The notes: a model not told the origin generated them from the letters alone. Positions 1 through 11,168 are shown, numbered from the stretch's first letter. The stretch is 64,000 bases of DNA from Streptomyces actinomycinicus (GCF_016741775.1 NZ_JAERRK010000003.1:62001-126000), one strand, 5' to 3'. A program made the numbers and translations.

Positions 1-7
1 TTCGGTC

Positions 8-29
8 TGCCAACTTGACCAAGTTGGCA
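8..29. promoter_or_regulatory. Palindromic operator upstream of devA
   Basis: A perfect 10-bp inverted repeat (TGCCAACTTG, AC spacer, CAAGTTGGCA) lies about 95 bp before the devA start. A looser pair (CAACT ... AGTTG) follows at about 33-48, and two ACAACT-like half sites sit near 73-90. The arrangement fits the binding site of a dimeric GntR protein. DevA is reported to repress itself, so this is the likely autoregulatory site. The assignment is inferred from position and symmetry. Confidence 0.6.
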
Positions 30-111
30 ACCAACTATGTTTAAGTTGTCCCCACTTGGCCATCGCTTACAAACAACTTTCGAACAACTCACGGTAGATG
101 GACGAGGGTTG

Positions 112-117
112 TAGCGT
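112..117 (+). promoter_or_regulatory. -10 box (TAGCGT) for leaderless devA
   Basis: TAGCGT ends 6 nt before the GTG at 124. In Streptomyces this spacing puts the transcription start on or next to the start codon, which supports GTG 124 as the true start. Confidence 0.5.
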
Positions 118-123
118 TTGGTC

Positions 124-999
124 GTGACCCAGGAGAACGTGGCAGTGAACGGCAGCAGAAGGCTCAGCCCCCAGGAGATCGCCGACACCCTGCGCGGTCG
201 CATCCGCAGCGGTGCCCTGAGGCCGGGGGAGCGCCTGCCCACCCAGGCCGAGCTGGCCGAGGAGTTCGGGGTGGAGCGCGGTGCCGTACGCCAGGCCCTG
301 CGGGCACTCGCACAGGACGGACTGCTCAGCGGCGTCAGCAAGGGCAGCCCGCCGCGGATCGCCGAGCCGGCCTCCCCCGCGCACGACGAGCCCCAGCCGA
401 CGATGGTGGGCCTCGCACCCCGGCTGACCGAGGCGTTCTCCGCGGCGCACGTGCGTGTCGACGCGGCCTGCCTGACCGCGCAGTCCCTGATCCCCGCCCT
501 CGGAGAGCCGCTCCGCCTCATCCACGAGGGCCGGATCCGCCCCGAGCGGATCGACGTACGGATCCTGCTGCCGTCCCGGGACATCAACCTGGCCTTCCCG
601 GTCTCCGTGGACGCCCACGGCGACGACGACGCCGTGCACCAGCGCTGGCTGGCGATGCGCAACGCCCAGGGGCAGGTGCTCCAGTACAACCTCCAGGCCC
701 TGCGCTCCACCCACGACATCGACGTGCACGTCACGTTCCGGGCGCTGCCGTTCACCCCGCCGGCGAAGCTGTACCTGCTCAACGGCGCGGAGGCGCTGTT
801 CGCGTACTACATGGTCGCGCGCCGCGAGGAACCGACGGACAGCGGAACGCTCGAGATGTACGACACCCTCGGCTCCGAGTCCCTGCTGTTCTCCTTCGAG
901 AAGCGGGCCGGGCGGCGCGACGCCGCGTTCGTGGAGCAGTCCCAGATGTGGTTCGACGCCCTCTGGGAAACCATCACCACGGACCTGACACTCTCCTAG
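124..999 (+). CDS. devA: GntR-family developmental regulator DevA
   Basis: The protein is a 291-aa GntR regulator. A winged helix at residues 10-75 (a region starting LSPQEIADTLRGRIRSG, then ERLPTQAELAEEFGV) is followed by a long effector domain of the DevA type. In S. coelicolor DevA is needed for normal aerial development, represses its own promoter and is co-transcribed with a downstream HAD phosphatase (devB). The same pair occurs here, with the stop codon overlapping the next start. TTG 118 would also be in frame, but the -10 box 6 nt before GTG 124 favours 124. The effector is unknown. Confidence 0.8.
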   Translation: MTQENVAVNGSRRLSPQEIADTLRGRIRSGALRPGERLPTQAELAEEFGVERGAVRQALRALAQDGLLSGVSKGSPPRIAEPASPAHDEPQPTMVGLAPRLTEAFSAAHVRVDAACLTAQSLIPALGEPLRLIHEGRIRPERIDVRILLPSRDINLAFPVSVDAHGDDDAVHQRWLAMRNAQGQVLQYNLQALRSTHDIDVHVTFRALPFTPPAKLYLLNGAEALFAYYMVARREEPTDSGTLEMYDTLGSESLLFSFEKRAGRRDAAFVEQSQMWFDALWETITTDLTLS

Positions 1000-1730
1000 T
1001 GACCTCAGAGACGACGACTGACACGACGACCGGTACGGCCGCACAGCTACGGGAACCGCTGCGCCGCGCCCGGGTGGTCCTCTGGGACTTCGACGGGCCC
1101 ATCTGCCGGCTGTTCGCCCGGCACACGGCGGAACGGGTGGCGGCGGGGCTGGTGGAGTGGCTGGCCGGACGCGGGCTGCCCGGACTGCTCGACGACACCG
1201 AGCGCGAAGCGGTGGACCCGCACGTGGTGCTGCGTGCCGTGGACCGCCGGCACCCCGGCAGCGACCTCGTCGTCGAGCTGGAGGAACGTCTCACCAAGGA
1301 GGAACTGCGGGCCGCCGCCTCCGCGCTGCCCACCGCCTGGGCCGACCCGCTGATCCGCACCTGGACGGCCGTCGGCTCCCGCCTGGCCATCACCACCAAC
1401 AACTCCCCCCGGGTGGTCCGCGCCTACCTCGACACCCGCGGCCTCACCTCCTGCTTCACCCCCCACATCTACGGCCGCACCACGGACCTGCACCTCCTCA
1501 AGCCCGACCCGTACTGCCTCAACCGGGCCCTCAGCGCGATGGGCACGGCACCCTCGGCCGCCTTGATGATCGGCGACTCCCCCTCCGACCTGGCCGCCGC
1601 ACGCGAGGCCCGCGTGCCGTTCCTCGGCTACGCGCGTAACGAACGGAAGGCGAAGCTGCTGCGGGAGGCCGGAGCCGAACAGGTGGTCACCTCCCTGGAA
1701 CCCCTGCTCCTGTCCCTCCGCCACCGCTGA
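999..1730 (+). CDS. devB: HAD-family phosphatase, DevB
   Basis: The protein is a 243-aa haloacid-dehalogenase hydrolase. Motif I is DFDGPICRLF near residue 33 (nucleophile and acid/base Asp), motif II is TTNNS near residue 136, Lys follows in LLKPDPYCL, and motif IV is GDSPSDLAAA near residue 192. These are all the HAD catalytic parts; the substrate is unknown. The GTG at 999 shares its G with the devA stop codon TAG (997-999), so the two are translationally coupled. Genes of this type are called devB next to devA and probably act with it in development. Function beyond phosphatase is inferred. Confidence 0.78.
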   Translation: MTSETTTDTTTGTAAQLREPLRRARVVLWDFDGPICRLFARHTAERVAAGLVEWLAGRGLPGLLDDTEREAVDPHVVLRAVDRRHPGSDLVVELEERLTKEELRAAASALPTAWADPLIRTWTAVGSRLAITTNNSPRVVRAYLDTRGLTSCFTPHIYGRTTDLHLLKPDPYCLNRALSAMGTAPSAALMIGDSPSDLAAAREARVPFLGYARNERKAKLLREAGAEQVVTSLEPLLLSLRHR

Positions 1731-1740
1731 CGCCGCCCCC

Positions 1741-1890
1741 GCTGATCGCCGAGGTGTCCGAGCGCAGCGAGGTGACGCCGGACATCTGCACGCTGACCTC
1801 GCAGAGCGTGGACACCCGCGTCCACGCGCAGGCCGAACGCATCATGAAGGCCCTGCTGCGCGTCATCACCGAACGGCACACCGCCTCCCT
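1741..1890 (+). pseudogene. Possible gene remnant between devB and the phosphotransferase
   Basis: After the devB stop a stretch reads in one frame with normal codon bias (LIAEVSERSEVTPDICTL, later VDTRVHAQAERIMKALLRVI) for about 50 codons. The composition then becomes unlike Streptomyces coding sequence near 1905. No start codon with a ribosome site fits and I do not recognise a family. It may be the tail of a lost gene or chance open frame. Confidence 0.25.
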
Positions 1891-2003
1891 GCGCAGCCGC
1901 GTCGTGTCGTGTCGTGGCGGTCTGGCACGGAGCCCGTCCGAAGAGGAGTACCGTGCTCCCACTTCTGCCTCCTTCGGCAGGGGCATGGTGAGAGAAACAG
2001 GAA

Positions 2004-3155
2004 ATGCCACCCGAACCAGCTTCCCTTGCCCGACTGCACGCGGTCGAGGCGAGTGGTGACGAGAGTGCGGTCGAGGGACCGCTCCACGGCTACCACCACG
2101 AGACCTACGTGTTTCCGCTGTCCGACGCCATGGAGGACGAGCGGTCGGGGCGATGGAAATGCCGGGAACCGCGGGCCGACCTGCTCTGGTTCGACCGCCG
2201 CTGCTTCGCGTCCGAGGAGCAGCTGCTGCAGGCCCTCAGTGGGCTGATCCAGGGGATTCCCGACATCATCCAGGTGGGTGGAATCGGTCTGCAGCGCTTC
2301 ATCGAAGGACATACGCTCGGCTACTTCCACCGATCGGGTGCCACCGTCCCCGATGTCTATCTCGGCCAGATCATGACTCTGTTCCGGCAGTTGGTCTCGG
2401 TCCGGCCCGACGCACTCGCGGCGGATCGGCGCTGCGAGCCGGACGACCGTCCCGAGGACGGCGACACCGACGGCTTCCTGGAGCGTCTCGTCCATTTCAC
2501 CGAGCAGCGCGTCTATCTCGCGAACCAGCAGAGGTTCGCCGGACTGTTCGAGGACCTCGGGCTGGGAGCGGAGTCGTTCAGGTACCTGCGAAAGAACGTT
2601 TCCGGCCTCAGGGAACGGCCGTTCTGCCTGCTGCACGCCGATCTGCACCGCGAGAACTTCATCGTCGACGCCATGCGGCGTCTGTGGACGATCGACTGGG
2701 AGCTGGCGATGTTCGGCGACCCGCTGTACGACCTGGCGACCCACCTCCATCTGATGCGCTACCCCGCACGGCAGGTGCGTGCCGTCGTCCGGCACTGGTG
2801 CGAGACCGTCGAAGGGGTCAGGGCCGGCAGCGCCGGCGGCTGGGAGGGCGATCTGGGACGTCTGCTCGCCTACAAGAGGGCGCAGTCCGTCTTCACCGAC
2901 GTGATCCGGACGGCCCTGCACCTGGACGCCGGTCCGGAGGTGGGCCGGCGGCAGATCGCCCCGGCCGCGTTCACGCTGCGCGGGATCCTGGCGGACGCCG
3001 CGCTGCCGCTCGGGCTCGACCCGGTGCCGGGAACCCGCAGGATCGCTTCGGCGCTGGTGCGCTGGTGCCGTGAGCAAGGGTCCGCGGCGGCGAGGCCCGC
3101 CGTGATTCCGACGGGGCCGAGCGGCGCCGGAGTCCGGTTCGGACGGGGGCGCTGA
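2004..3155 (+). CDS. Aminoglycoside-phosphotransferase-fold (APH/choline-kinase-like) protein
   Basis: The protein is 383 aa with a kinase-like fold. The catalytic loop HADLHRENF is near residue 211 and the metal-binding IDWELAMFGDP near residue 230, followed by the usual DLATHLHLM helix. The family phosphorylates small molecules such as aminoglycosides, homoserine or choline; the substrate here is not evident. ATG 2004 is chosen because AGGAAA lies just upstream. The 5' flank from about 1905 to 2003 is less GC-biased than its neighbours. A resistance function is possible but unsupported by context. Confidence 0.7.
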   Translation: MPPEPASLARLHAVEASGDESAVEGPLHGYHHETYVFPLSDAMEDERSGRWKCREPRADLLWFDRRCFASEEQLLQALSGLIQGIPDIIQVGGIGLQRFIEGHTLGYFHRSGATVPDVYLGQIMTLFRQLVSVRPDALAADRRCEPDDRPEDGDTDGFLERLVHFTEQRVYLANQQRFAGLFEDLGLGAESFRYLRKNVSGLRERPFCLLHADLHRENFIVDAMRRLWTIDWELAMFGDPLYDLATHLHLMRYPARQVRAVVRHWCETVEGVRAGSAGGWEGDLGRLLAYKRAQSVFTDVIRTALHLDAGPEVGRRQIAPAAFTLRGILADAALPLGLDPVPGTRRIASALVRWCREQGSAAARPAVIPTGPSGAGVRFGRGR

Positions 3156-3181
3156 CGTCCGTCGCGCACCGCCGCGGTGCG

Positions 3182-3187
3182 TAGGCT
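3182..3187 (+). promoter_or_regulatory. -10 box (TAGGCT), leaderless tetR promoter
   Basis: TAGGCT ends 7 nt before ATG 3195 and no Shine-Dalgarno sequence is present, so a leaderless transcript is likely. Confidence 0.5.
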
Positions 3188-3194
3188 CGGCGCC

Positions 3195-3815
3195 ATGGGT
3201 GAGATGGGGCTGCGCGAGCGCAAGAAGCAGCGGATGTACCAGGACGTGTCGGACATCGCCGTACGGATGTTCCTGGAGCGCGGCTTCGACGCGGTGTCGG
3301 TGGCGGAGGTCGCCGCCGCGGCCGGGATCTCCAAGCCGACCCTCTTCCGGTACTTCCCGGCCAAGGAGGACCTGGTCCTGCACCGGATCGCGGACCACGA
3401 GACGGAGGCCGCCCGGGTGGTCGCCGGGACGGCCGATCCGGTGGACGCGCTGCGCCGGAACTTCCTGGCCGGTCTGGAGCGGCGCGACCCGGTCACCGGC
3501 CTGAACGACCATCCCGACGTGCTCGCCTTCCACGCCCTGCTCTACGACACCCCCGCCCTGGTCGCACGGGCCCACGGGCATCTGGAGCGGCAGGAGGCCG
3601 CGCTCGCCGAGGCGCTCGGCGGGGGACTGGACGCGCGGCTGGCGGCCGGGCAGATCATCGCCGTGCAGCGCATCCTCGCCCTGGAGAACTGGCGGCGGAT
3701 CGCGGCGGGGGAGCCGGTCGAGCGGGTCGCCCCGGACGCGGTGCGGTGGGCCGAGCGGGCGTTCCGGCAGCTGGCGGCGGGCCTGCCGGGGCTGGCGCCC
3801 CGGGGGCATGAGTGA
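3195..3815 (+). CDS. TetR-family transcriptional regulator
   Basis: The protein is 206 aa. An N-terminal HTH occupies residues 10-60 (VSVAEVAAAAGISKPTLFRYF, with GISKPTLFRYFPAKEDLV as the recognition region), followed by a helical ligand domain. ATG 3195 follows a TAGGCT box by 7 nt; ATG 3204 is an alternative. The gene lies directly upstream of the HelD-like helicase, and the operator-like repeat between them (3816-3840) suggests it represses that gene. The inducer is unknown. Confidence 0.82.
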   Translation: MGEMGLRERKKQRMYQDVSDIAVRMFLERGFDAVSVAEVAAAAGISKPTLFRYFPAKEDLVLHRIADHETEAARVVAGTADPVDALRRNFLAGLERRDPVTGLNDHPDVLAFHALLYDTPALVARAHGHLERQEAALAEALGGGLDARLAAGQIIAVQRILALENWRRIAAGEPVERVAPDAVRWAERAFRQLAAGLPGLAPRGHE

Positions 3816-3859
3816 AACTCGGTTAAAAACTTAACTCGGTCACATTATTGCCGTAGGCT
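3816..3859 (+). promoter_or_regulatory. Operator-like repeats and -10 box upstream of helD-like gene
   Basis: Two direct copies of AACTCGGT (3816-3823 and 3833-3840) enclose an inverted repeat GTTAA-AAAC-TTAAC (3822-3835). TAGGCT (3854-3859) then lies 6 nt before ATG 3866. The repeats sit where a repressor would block the promoter, so the adjacent TetR protein is the natural candidate. Confidence 0.5.
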
Positions 3860-3865
3860 TGCGGC

Positions 3866-5896
3866 ATGACGTCACCCCACCCCGCCCTCACGGACACCCT
3901 CCACTCCGAGCGCGCCCACCACGACACCTGCCGTGCCGCCCTCGCCGCCATGGTCGAGGGTGCCGCCGAACAGGTCGTCATCGGCGAGGACGTCTCCGCC
4001 TCCGGCGCCGATGCCGAGGTCCTCGGACACCGGCTGCGCAGCCGGGCCAAGGCCATGCGCGAACTCCCGCCGGGCCCGCTGTTCTTCGGCCGCCTCGACT
4101 TCGGCGACGAGGAGCCCGGACACGGCGGGCAGCACTATCACGTCGGCCGGCTGCGGATCACCGAGGACCCGGCCGCCCCGCCCCTCGTGGTCGACTGGCG
4201 GGCCCCCGTCTCCCGCGCCTTCTACCAGGCGAGCGCCCTCGACCCGCAGGGCGTCGAGGTCCGGCGCCGGTTCGGCTGGGCGCCCGGCAGCCGGGGCGAC
4301 TCCGCCGACCTCACCGGCCTGGAGGACGAGCACCTCGGCCGGGGCGAGTCACGGACCAGCGACATCGTGGCCCGCGAGATCGAGCGGCCGCGCGTCGGGC
4401 CCATGCGGGACATCGCCGCCACCATCCAGCCCGAGCAGGACGACCTCGTGCGCGCCGCCCTCACCGCGTCCGTGTGCGTGCAGGGCGCCCCCGGCACCGG
4501 CAAGACCGCCGTCGGCCTGCACCGCGCCGCGTACCTGCTCTACACCCACCCCAAGCGGCTCCAGCGCTCCGGCCTGCTCATCCTCGGCCCCAACCGCACC
4601 TTCCTGACCTACATCGCCGAGGTGCTGCCCGCCCTCGGCGAGACGGGCGTGCGCCAGTCCACCCTGCTGGAGGAGATCGCCCGCCACCCGGCCGCCGGCA
4701 CCGACCCCGCCGCCACCGCCGCCGTCAAGCACGACCCGCGGATGGCCGAGGTGCTGCGCCGGGCGCTGTACGCGCGCGTGACCGTGGCCGGCGTGACCGA
4801 TCTCGCCGTGCCCGACGGCTCCTACCGCTGGCGGGTGCCCGCCCGTGAACTAGCCGCCCTCGTCGAGGAGGTGCGCGCCGAGGAACCGCCGTACGCCGTC
4901 GGGCGGGAGCGCGTGCGCACCCGGGTGGTGCGGCTGCTGCGGGACCGGGCCGAGCGGCGCTCCGGGGTCCTGCCGGCCTCCTGGACGCGCCGGATCGAGC
5001 GGTGCCGGCCGCTGACCGAACAGCTCGACGCCGTCTGGCCCAGGGTCCGTCCCGAGGAGGTCCTCGCCGAACTCCTCACCGACCGCGCGGTGCTGGCCCG
5101 TGCGGCGGACGGGCTGCTGGACCCCGAGGAGGAGACCGCCCTGCCGTGGGCCCGCCCGCCGCGCTCGTACAAGTCGGCCCGCTGGTCGGCCGCCGACCTG
5201 GTCCTGCTCGACGAACTGGCCGGACTGATCGAACACCCCGAGGGTCACGGCCACATCGTCGTGGACGAGGCGCAGGACCTCTCCCCGATGGAGTGCCGGG
5301 CCATCGCCCGCCGGGCCGCGTTCGGCTCGCTGACCGTCCTCGGCGACCTCGCCCAGGGCACCACCCCGTGGGCCGCCCGCGACTGGTCCGTCCAGCTGCG
5401 CCACCTGGGCCGGCCGGACGCGGCCGTGGTGCCGCTCACCACCGGGTTCCGGGTGCCGGCGGCCGTCGTGGAGCTGGCCAACCGGCTGCTGGCCCGGCTC
5501 GACGTCGCCGTACCCGCCGCCACCTCCCTGCGTACGGACGGGGAGCTGACCCTGCGGCCGACCGAGGACGTGCCCGGCACCACCGTGGCCGCCGTACGGG
5601 ACGCACTCGCCCGGGAGGGGTCGGTCGGCGTGATCGCGGCCGACGCGGACACGGACCGGGTGCGTGAGGCGCTCACCGCGGCCGGCATCGAGACGGCCGG
5701 GGCCGACGCGCTCGGCGCCCGGGTGACCGTCGTTCCCGCGAGCATGGTCAAGGGCCTGGAGTACGACCACGTCGTCGCCGTCGAACCGGCCGCCGTGGCC
5801 GAGGCGGAGGAACGGGGCGCCCACCGGCTGTACGTGGTGCTGACCCGGGCGGTGTCCCGGCTGGACGTGGTGCACTCCCGGCCGTTGCCGTTCTGA
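3866..5896 (+). CDS. HelD-family RNA polymerase-associated helicase (UvrD/Rep-like)
   Basis: The protein is a 676-aa SF1 ATPase. The N-terminal arm is followed by the HelD core region (VVDWRAPVSRAFYQA near residue 110), Walker A GAPGTGKT near residue 207, Walker B VVDEAQDLSP near residue 466, a GFR motif near residue 527, and a C-terminal VKGLEYDHVV / LYVVLTRA block. HelD proteins strip stalled RNA polymerase from DNA; the related HelR of Streptomyces gives rifamycin tolerance. No rifamycin-associated element is visible upstream. TetR-type repeats are present instead, so induction by a small molecule is likely. A leaderless start is inferred. Confidence 0.85.
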   Translation: MTSPHPALTDTLHSERAHHDTCRAALAAMVEGAAEQVVIGEDVSASGADAEVLGHRLRSRAKAMRELPPGPLFFGRLDFGDEEPGHGGQHYHVGRLRITEDPAAPPLVVDWRAPVSRAFYQASALDPQGVEVRRRFGWAPGSRGDSADLTGLEDEHLGRGESRTSDIVAREIERPRVGPMRDIAATIQPEQDDLVRAALTASVCVQGAPGTGKTAVGLHRAAYLLYTHPKRLQRSGLLILGPNRTFLTYIAEVLPALGETGVRQSTLLEEIARHPAAGTDPAATAAVKHDPRMAEVLRRALYARVTVAGVTDLAVPDGSYRWRVPARELAALVEEVRAEEPPYAVGRERVRTRVVRLLRDRAERRSGVLPASWTRRIERCRPLTEQLDAVWPRVRPEEVLAELLTDRAVLARAADGLLDPEEETALPWARPPRSYKSARWSAADLVLLDELAGLIEHPEGHGHIVVDEAQDLSPMECRAIARRAAFGSLTVLGDLAQGTTPWAARDWSVQLRHLGRPDAAVVPLTTGFRVPAAVVELANRLLARLDVAVPAATSLRTDGELTLRPTEDVPGTTVAAVRDALAREGSVGVIAADADTDRVREALTAAGIETAGADALGARVTVVPASMVKGLEYDHVVAVEPAAVAEAEERGAHRLYVVLTRAVSRLDVVHSRPLPF

Positions 5897-5930
5897 CGGC
5901 GGCCCGCGCCGGGGAGATAGCGTGCGCACC

Positions 5931-6275
5931 ATGACCACGACGAGCCGCCACCCGGCGCCGGGCACGGCTTCGCGGACCTCCCCACCACCGCGCTCGCCGA
6001 TCTGCTCGGCCGGGAGCAGGTCATGGACATCGGGATACGGCCGTTGTGGGGGCCGGTGCCGCGCGTGGCGGGCCGGCGTTCACGGTGAGCTGCCCGCCCG
6101 GCGACAACCTCATGCTGCACGCCGCCGTCCACCGCGCCGAGCCCGGGCGGGCGGCCCGGGCCAGGCTGGCCGAGGAGGCCGCCGGGACCCTGGACGACTG
6201 GAGAAGGCGCACCGGGCGCGGATCGACGAGATCCTGCGGGCGGGCGGCTTCGAGGACAGACCGGCGCCGTCCAAG
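5931..6275 (+). pseudogene. RraA/dimethylmenaquinone methyltransferase-family gene, frameshifted and internally deleted
   Basis: Three frames together give an RraA-like protein: a start MTTTSRHPAPG, then GFADLPTTALADLLGREQVM, then FTVSCPPGDNLMLHAAVHRA, and an end KAHRARIDEILRAGGFEDR. The frame changes near 5960, 6075 and 6204; each is explained by one missing G in a run of G. About 100 codons of the family core are also missing between AEPG and ARARLAEEAAGTL, an in-frame deletion. Only about 115 of the usual 210-220 residues remain, so the gene cannot be functional even if the frameshifts are sequencing errors. A TAGCGT box lies 7 nt before ATG 5931. Confidence 0.75.
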
Positions 6276-6433
6276 GAGGCCGGCTCCCACCCCCGCCGCC
6301 GACCTCGGCCCGTCCGCGGCCCGGGCGGGGGCGGACTCGCCGGCCTGCGGTCCACTGGCCCGCAGTCCCACGGGGGCCCGCGGTCCGCGGACGCGTAGTC
6401 CCAACCGGCTCGCGGTCCGCAGGACCCGTGGGG

Positions 6434-8851
<2,418 letters not shown>

Positions 8852-8942
8852 CGTCACTCCCGTCCGTGGAATCGCCCCCGCCACGCTAGCGGCGCCCACG
8901 GGGCCACCGCTTCTCGATTCCTGACCGGGCGCACGGCGGCGT

Positions 8943-9905
8943 TCAGTGCGGGATCACCCAGTCCGGCGCCCAGGTTCCGGCGGCGTCCTGGCCGGACACC
9001 GCGGCGCCGAGGTAGGCGCGGAGGGTGGCCAGCGCCGGGTGGGGGCTGTCGCGGCGCCAGAGGAGGGAGTGCGGGTAGACGGGCGTCGGGCCGGTCACCG
9101 GGATGCGGCGCAGGCCGTGACCGGCGGGCCAGCCGCCGGGGGCGCCTCCGGGCGGTATCCGGGGAAGCGTGTGCCCGCCCATGAAGGTGGCCAGGGACGG
9201 GGTGTCGGCGACGGTGTCGAGGAGTGCGTCGGAGCCGAAGTTGGGACCGGTCGCCTCGATGGTGAGGCCGAACTCGGCGACGAGGTCGTCGTAGTAGGCC
9301 GCCCACTCGGTGCCGGGGACGATGCCCGGCATCCAGATCCGGTGACCGACGAGGTCGGCGAGGCTCACCGACCGGGCGTCCGCCAGCGCGTGCGCGGGGC
9401 CGGTGAGAAGATCCAGCGGCTCGTCGAGCACCCGGGCGGCCACGATGTCCTCGGGGAAGGGCCGGCCCGGCGCGGCGACGGCCCGGAAGGTCGCGTCGAT
9501 CTCGCCGGACCGGAGGGCGGCGACGGCAGTCTCGATGCCGAACAGCATCACCACGTCGAGTTCGATCTCGGGGTGCGCGCGGTGGAAACCGCGCATCAGG
9601 CCCGAGGCCGCACCGCGCGAGGCGATGATGTCGACGCGCAGCGGCCGGCGGCCGGGGCGGACGGAGGCGACCGCACGCTCGCTCACGCGCAGCAGCTCGC
9701 GCGCGTGGGGCAGGAAGGCCTGCCCGTCGATGGTCAGTTCGGCGCCGCGCGGGGTACGGGTGAACAGCCGCACGCCGAGGGTGCGCTCGAGCGTGGCGAT
9801 GCGCTTGGAGACGGCCTGCTGGGTGACCGCCAGCTCGGCGGCGGCCTCCTGGAACTGTCCCGCGTCGGCTGCGGTGACGAAGGTCCGGACGGTGTCGAGG
9901 TCCAT
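8943..9905 (-). CDS. LysR-family transcriptional regulator
   Basis: The protein is 320 aa. The N-terminal LysR HTH (MDLDTVRTFVTAADAGQFQE, later AVTQQAVSKRIATLE) is followed by a substrate-binding domain. It diverges from the XRE gene at 10004, and the 98-bp gap contains a strong palindrome (9953-9973). LysR proteins usually control a divergent gene, but here the neighbour is another regulator, so the palindrome could belong to either. The co-inducer is unknown. Confidence 0.82.
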   Translation of the reverse strand: MDLDTVRTFVTAADAGQFQEAAAELAVTQQAVSKRIATLERTLGVRLFTRTPRGAELTIDGQAFLPHARELLRVSERAVASVRPGRRPLRVDIIASRGAASGLMRGFHRAHPEIELDVVMLFGIETAVAALRSGEIDATFRAVAAPGRPFPEDIVAARVLDEPLDLLTGPAHALADARSVSLADLVGHRIWMPGIVPGTEWAAYYDDLVAEFGLTIEATGPNFGSDALLDTVADTPSLATFMGGHTLPRIPPGGAPGGWPAGHGLRRIPVTGPTPVYPHSLLWRRDSPHPALATLRAYLGAAVSGQDAAGTWAPDWVIPH

Positions 9906-9952
9906 GACCCCCACGCTACGAGCCGCCCGGGCGGCGACCCGCGGACACACTT

Positions 9953-9973
9953 TTGCAAGCAGGGTGCTTGCAA
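9953..9973. promoter_or_regulatory. Palindrome between LysR and XRE genes
   Basis: TTGCAAGC (9953-9960), a 5-nt spacer and GCTTGCAA (9966-9973) form a perfect 8-bp inverted repeat. A shorter TTGC/GCAA context continues to TTGTTAG. It sits 31 nt before the XRE start and 48 nt before the LysR start, where a repressor could act on both. Confidence 0.6.
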
Positions 9974-10003
9974 TTGTTAGCGCGGGTGGGGCAAGGTGGA
10001 GGC

Positions 10004-10486
10004 ATGGCATCGCTGAACGTCGGCAATCTCGGTGAGTACCTGCGCGAGCAGCGGCGAAACGCCCAGCTGTCGCTGCGGCAGCTCGCCGACGCCGCCGGGG
10101 TGTCCAACCCGTACCTGAGCCAGATCGAGCGCGGGCTGCGCAAGCCCAGCGCGGAGGTGCTCCAGCAGGTCGCCAAGGCCCTGCGCATCTCCGCCGAGAC
10201 GCTGTACGTCCGCGCCGGCATCCTCGACGCCGAGCGGGACATGGACGAGGTGGAGACCCGGGCGGTCATCCTCGCCGACCCGTCCCTCAACGAGCGGCAG
10301 AAGCAGGTGCTGCTGCAGATCTACGAGTCCTTCCGCAAGGAGAACGGATTCGGGGCCGGGGAGCCGGCCGGGTACGAGCAGGACGGGGTCGTGGGCCGGG
10401 AGACCGGCGACGGCAGCCGTACGGCCGGCGGAGGCGATGCCGCCGGAAGCGAAAGAGACGCCGGTCCACGGCGGACGGCCGGATAA
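10004..10486 (+). CDS. XRE-family helix-turn-helix regulator
   Basis: The protein is 160 aa. An HTH of the Cro/CI type occupies residues 9-65 (LGEYLREQRRNAQLSLRQLA, later GVSNPYLSQIERGLRKPSAE) and is followed by a helical segment and a Gly/Arg-rich tail. AGGTGGAGG precedes ATG 10004. The same regulator followed by an HbhA-like gene is a conserved Streptomyces pair. It may bind the palindrome at 9953-9973 and control itself and the next gene. Confidence 0.85.
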   Translation: MASLNVGNLGEYLREQRRNAQLSLRQLADAAGVSNPYLSQIERGLRKPSAEVLQQVAKALRISAETLYVRAGILDAERDMDEVETRAVILADPSLNERQKQVLLQIYESFRKENGFGAGEPAGYEQDGVVGRETGDGSRTAGGGDAAGSERDAGPRRTAG

Positions 10487-10568
10487 CGCCGGACCAGGGC
10501 TCCGGCCACCCACCGCGGACCACACCATCCCAGCCGAACGCGAATCCGATCCGGGAGGAACCCTCACC

Positions 10569-11168
10569 ATGGCCATCACCGACGACCTGCGCAAGACTCT
10601 CAGCGACCCCACCCCGCTCTACTTCGCCGCCGGCACCGCCGACCTGGCGCTTCAGCAGGCCAAGAAGGTGCCGGCCCTGGTCGAGCAGCTGCGTGCCGAG
10701 GCCCCGGCCCGCATCGAGGCCGTGCGCAACACCGACCCGAAGGCCGTCCAGGAAAAGGCCGCCGCCCGCGCCAAGGAGGCGCAGGAGACGCTCCAGACCA
10801 AGGTCAACGAGTTCATCGGCGCCCTCGACGTCGACCTCAAGAAGCTCGGCGAGTCCGCCCAGGACCTCGCCCTGCGCGGTGTCGGCGTCGCCGCCGAGTA
10901 CGCGGTCAAGGCCCGCGAGACCTACGAGAAGGTGGCCGAGCACGGCGAGCAGACCGTGAAGACCTGGCGCGGCGAGGCCGCCGAGGAGATCGAGGAACTG
11001 GCGATCGCCGTCGAGGGCAAGCCCGAGCCGGTCGAGGTCAGGGACGACGAGCAGAAGCCGGCCACGGCGAAGGCCGAGCCGGAGGCGGACAAGAAGCCCG
11101 CGGCGAAGAAGGCCCCGGCGCCCCGCAAGAGCACCACCGCGAAGAAGACCACCCCGCCGGCCAAGTGA
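10569..11168 (+). CDS. Heparin-binding haemagglutinin (HbhA)-like helical protein
   Basis: The protein is 199 aa. It is almost entirely amphipathic helix from residue 5 to 150 (coiled-coil pattern, rich in Ala, Glu, Lys), then a Lys/Ala/Pro-rich tail with repeated KKAPAPRKSTTAKKTT-like segments. This matches the layout of mycobacterial HbhA, where the Lys-rich tail binds polyanions. There is no signal peptide. In Streptomyces the role is unknown; DNA or cell-envelope polymer binding are both possible. GGGAGGAA precedes ATG 10569. Confidence 0.7.
   Translation: MAITDDLRKTLSDPTPLYFAAGTADLALQQAKKVPALVEQLRAEAPARIEAVRNTDPKAVQEKAAARAKEAQETLQTKVNEFIGALDVDLKKLGESAQDLALRGVGVAAEYAVKARETYEKVAEHGEQTVKTWRGEAAEEIEELAIAVEGKPEPVEVRDDEQKPATAKAEPEADKKPAAKKAPAPRKSTTAKKTTPPAK

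Noticed and set aside
1866..3809. Long minus-strand open frame opposite the phosphotransferase and TetR genes
   Set aside because: It mirrors GC-rich codons of the real plus-strand genes; no recognisable family.
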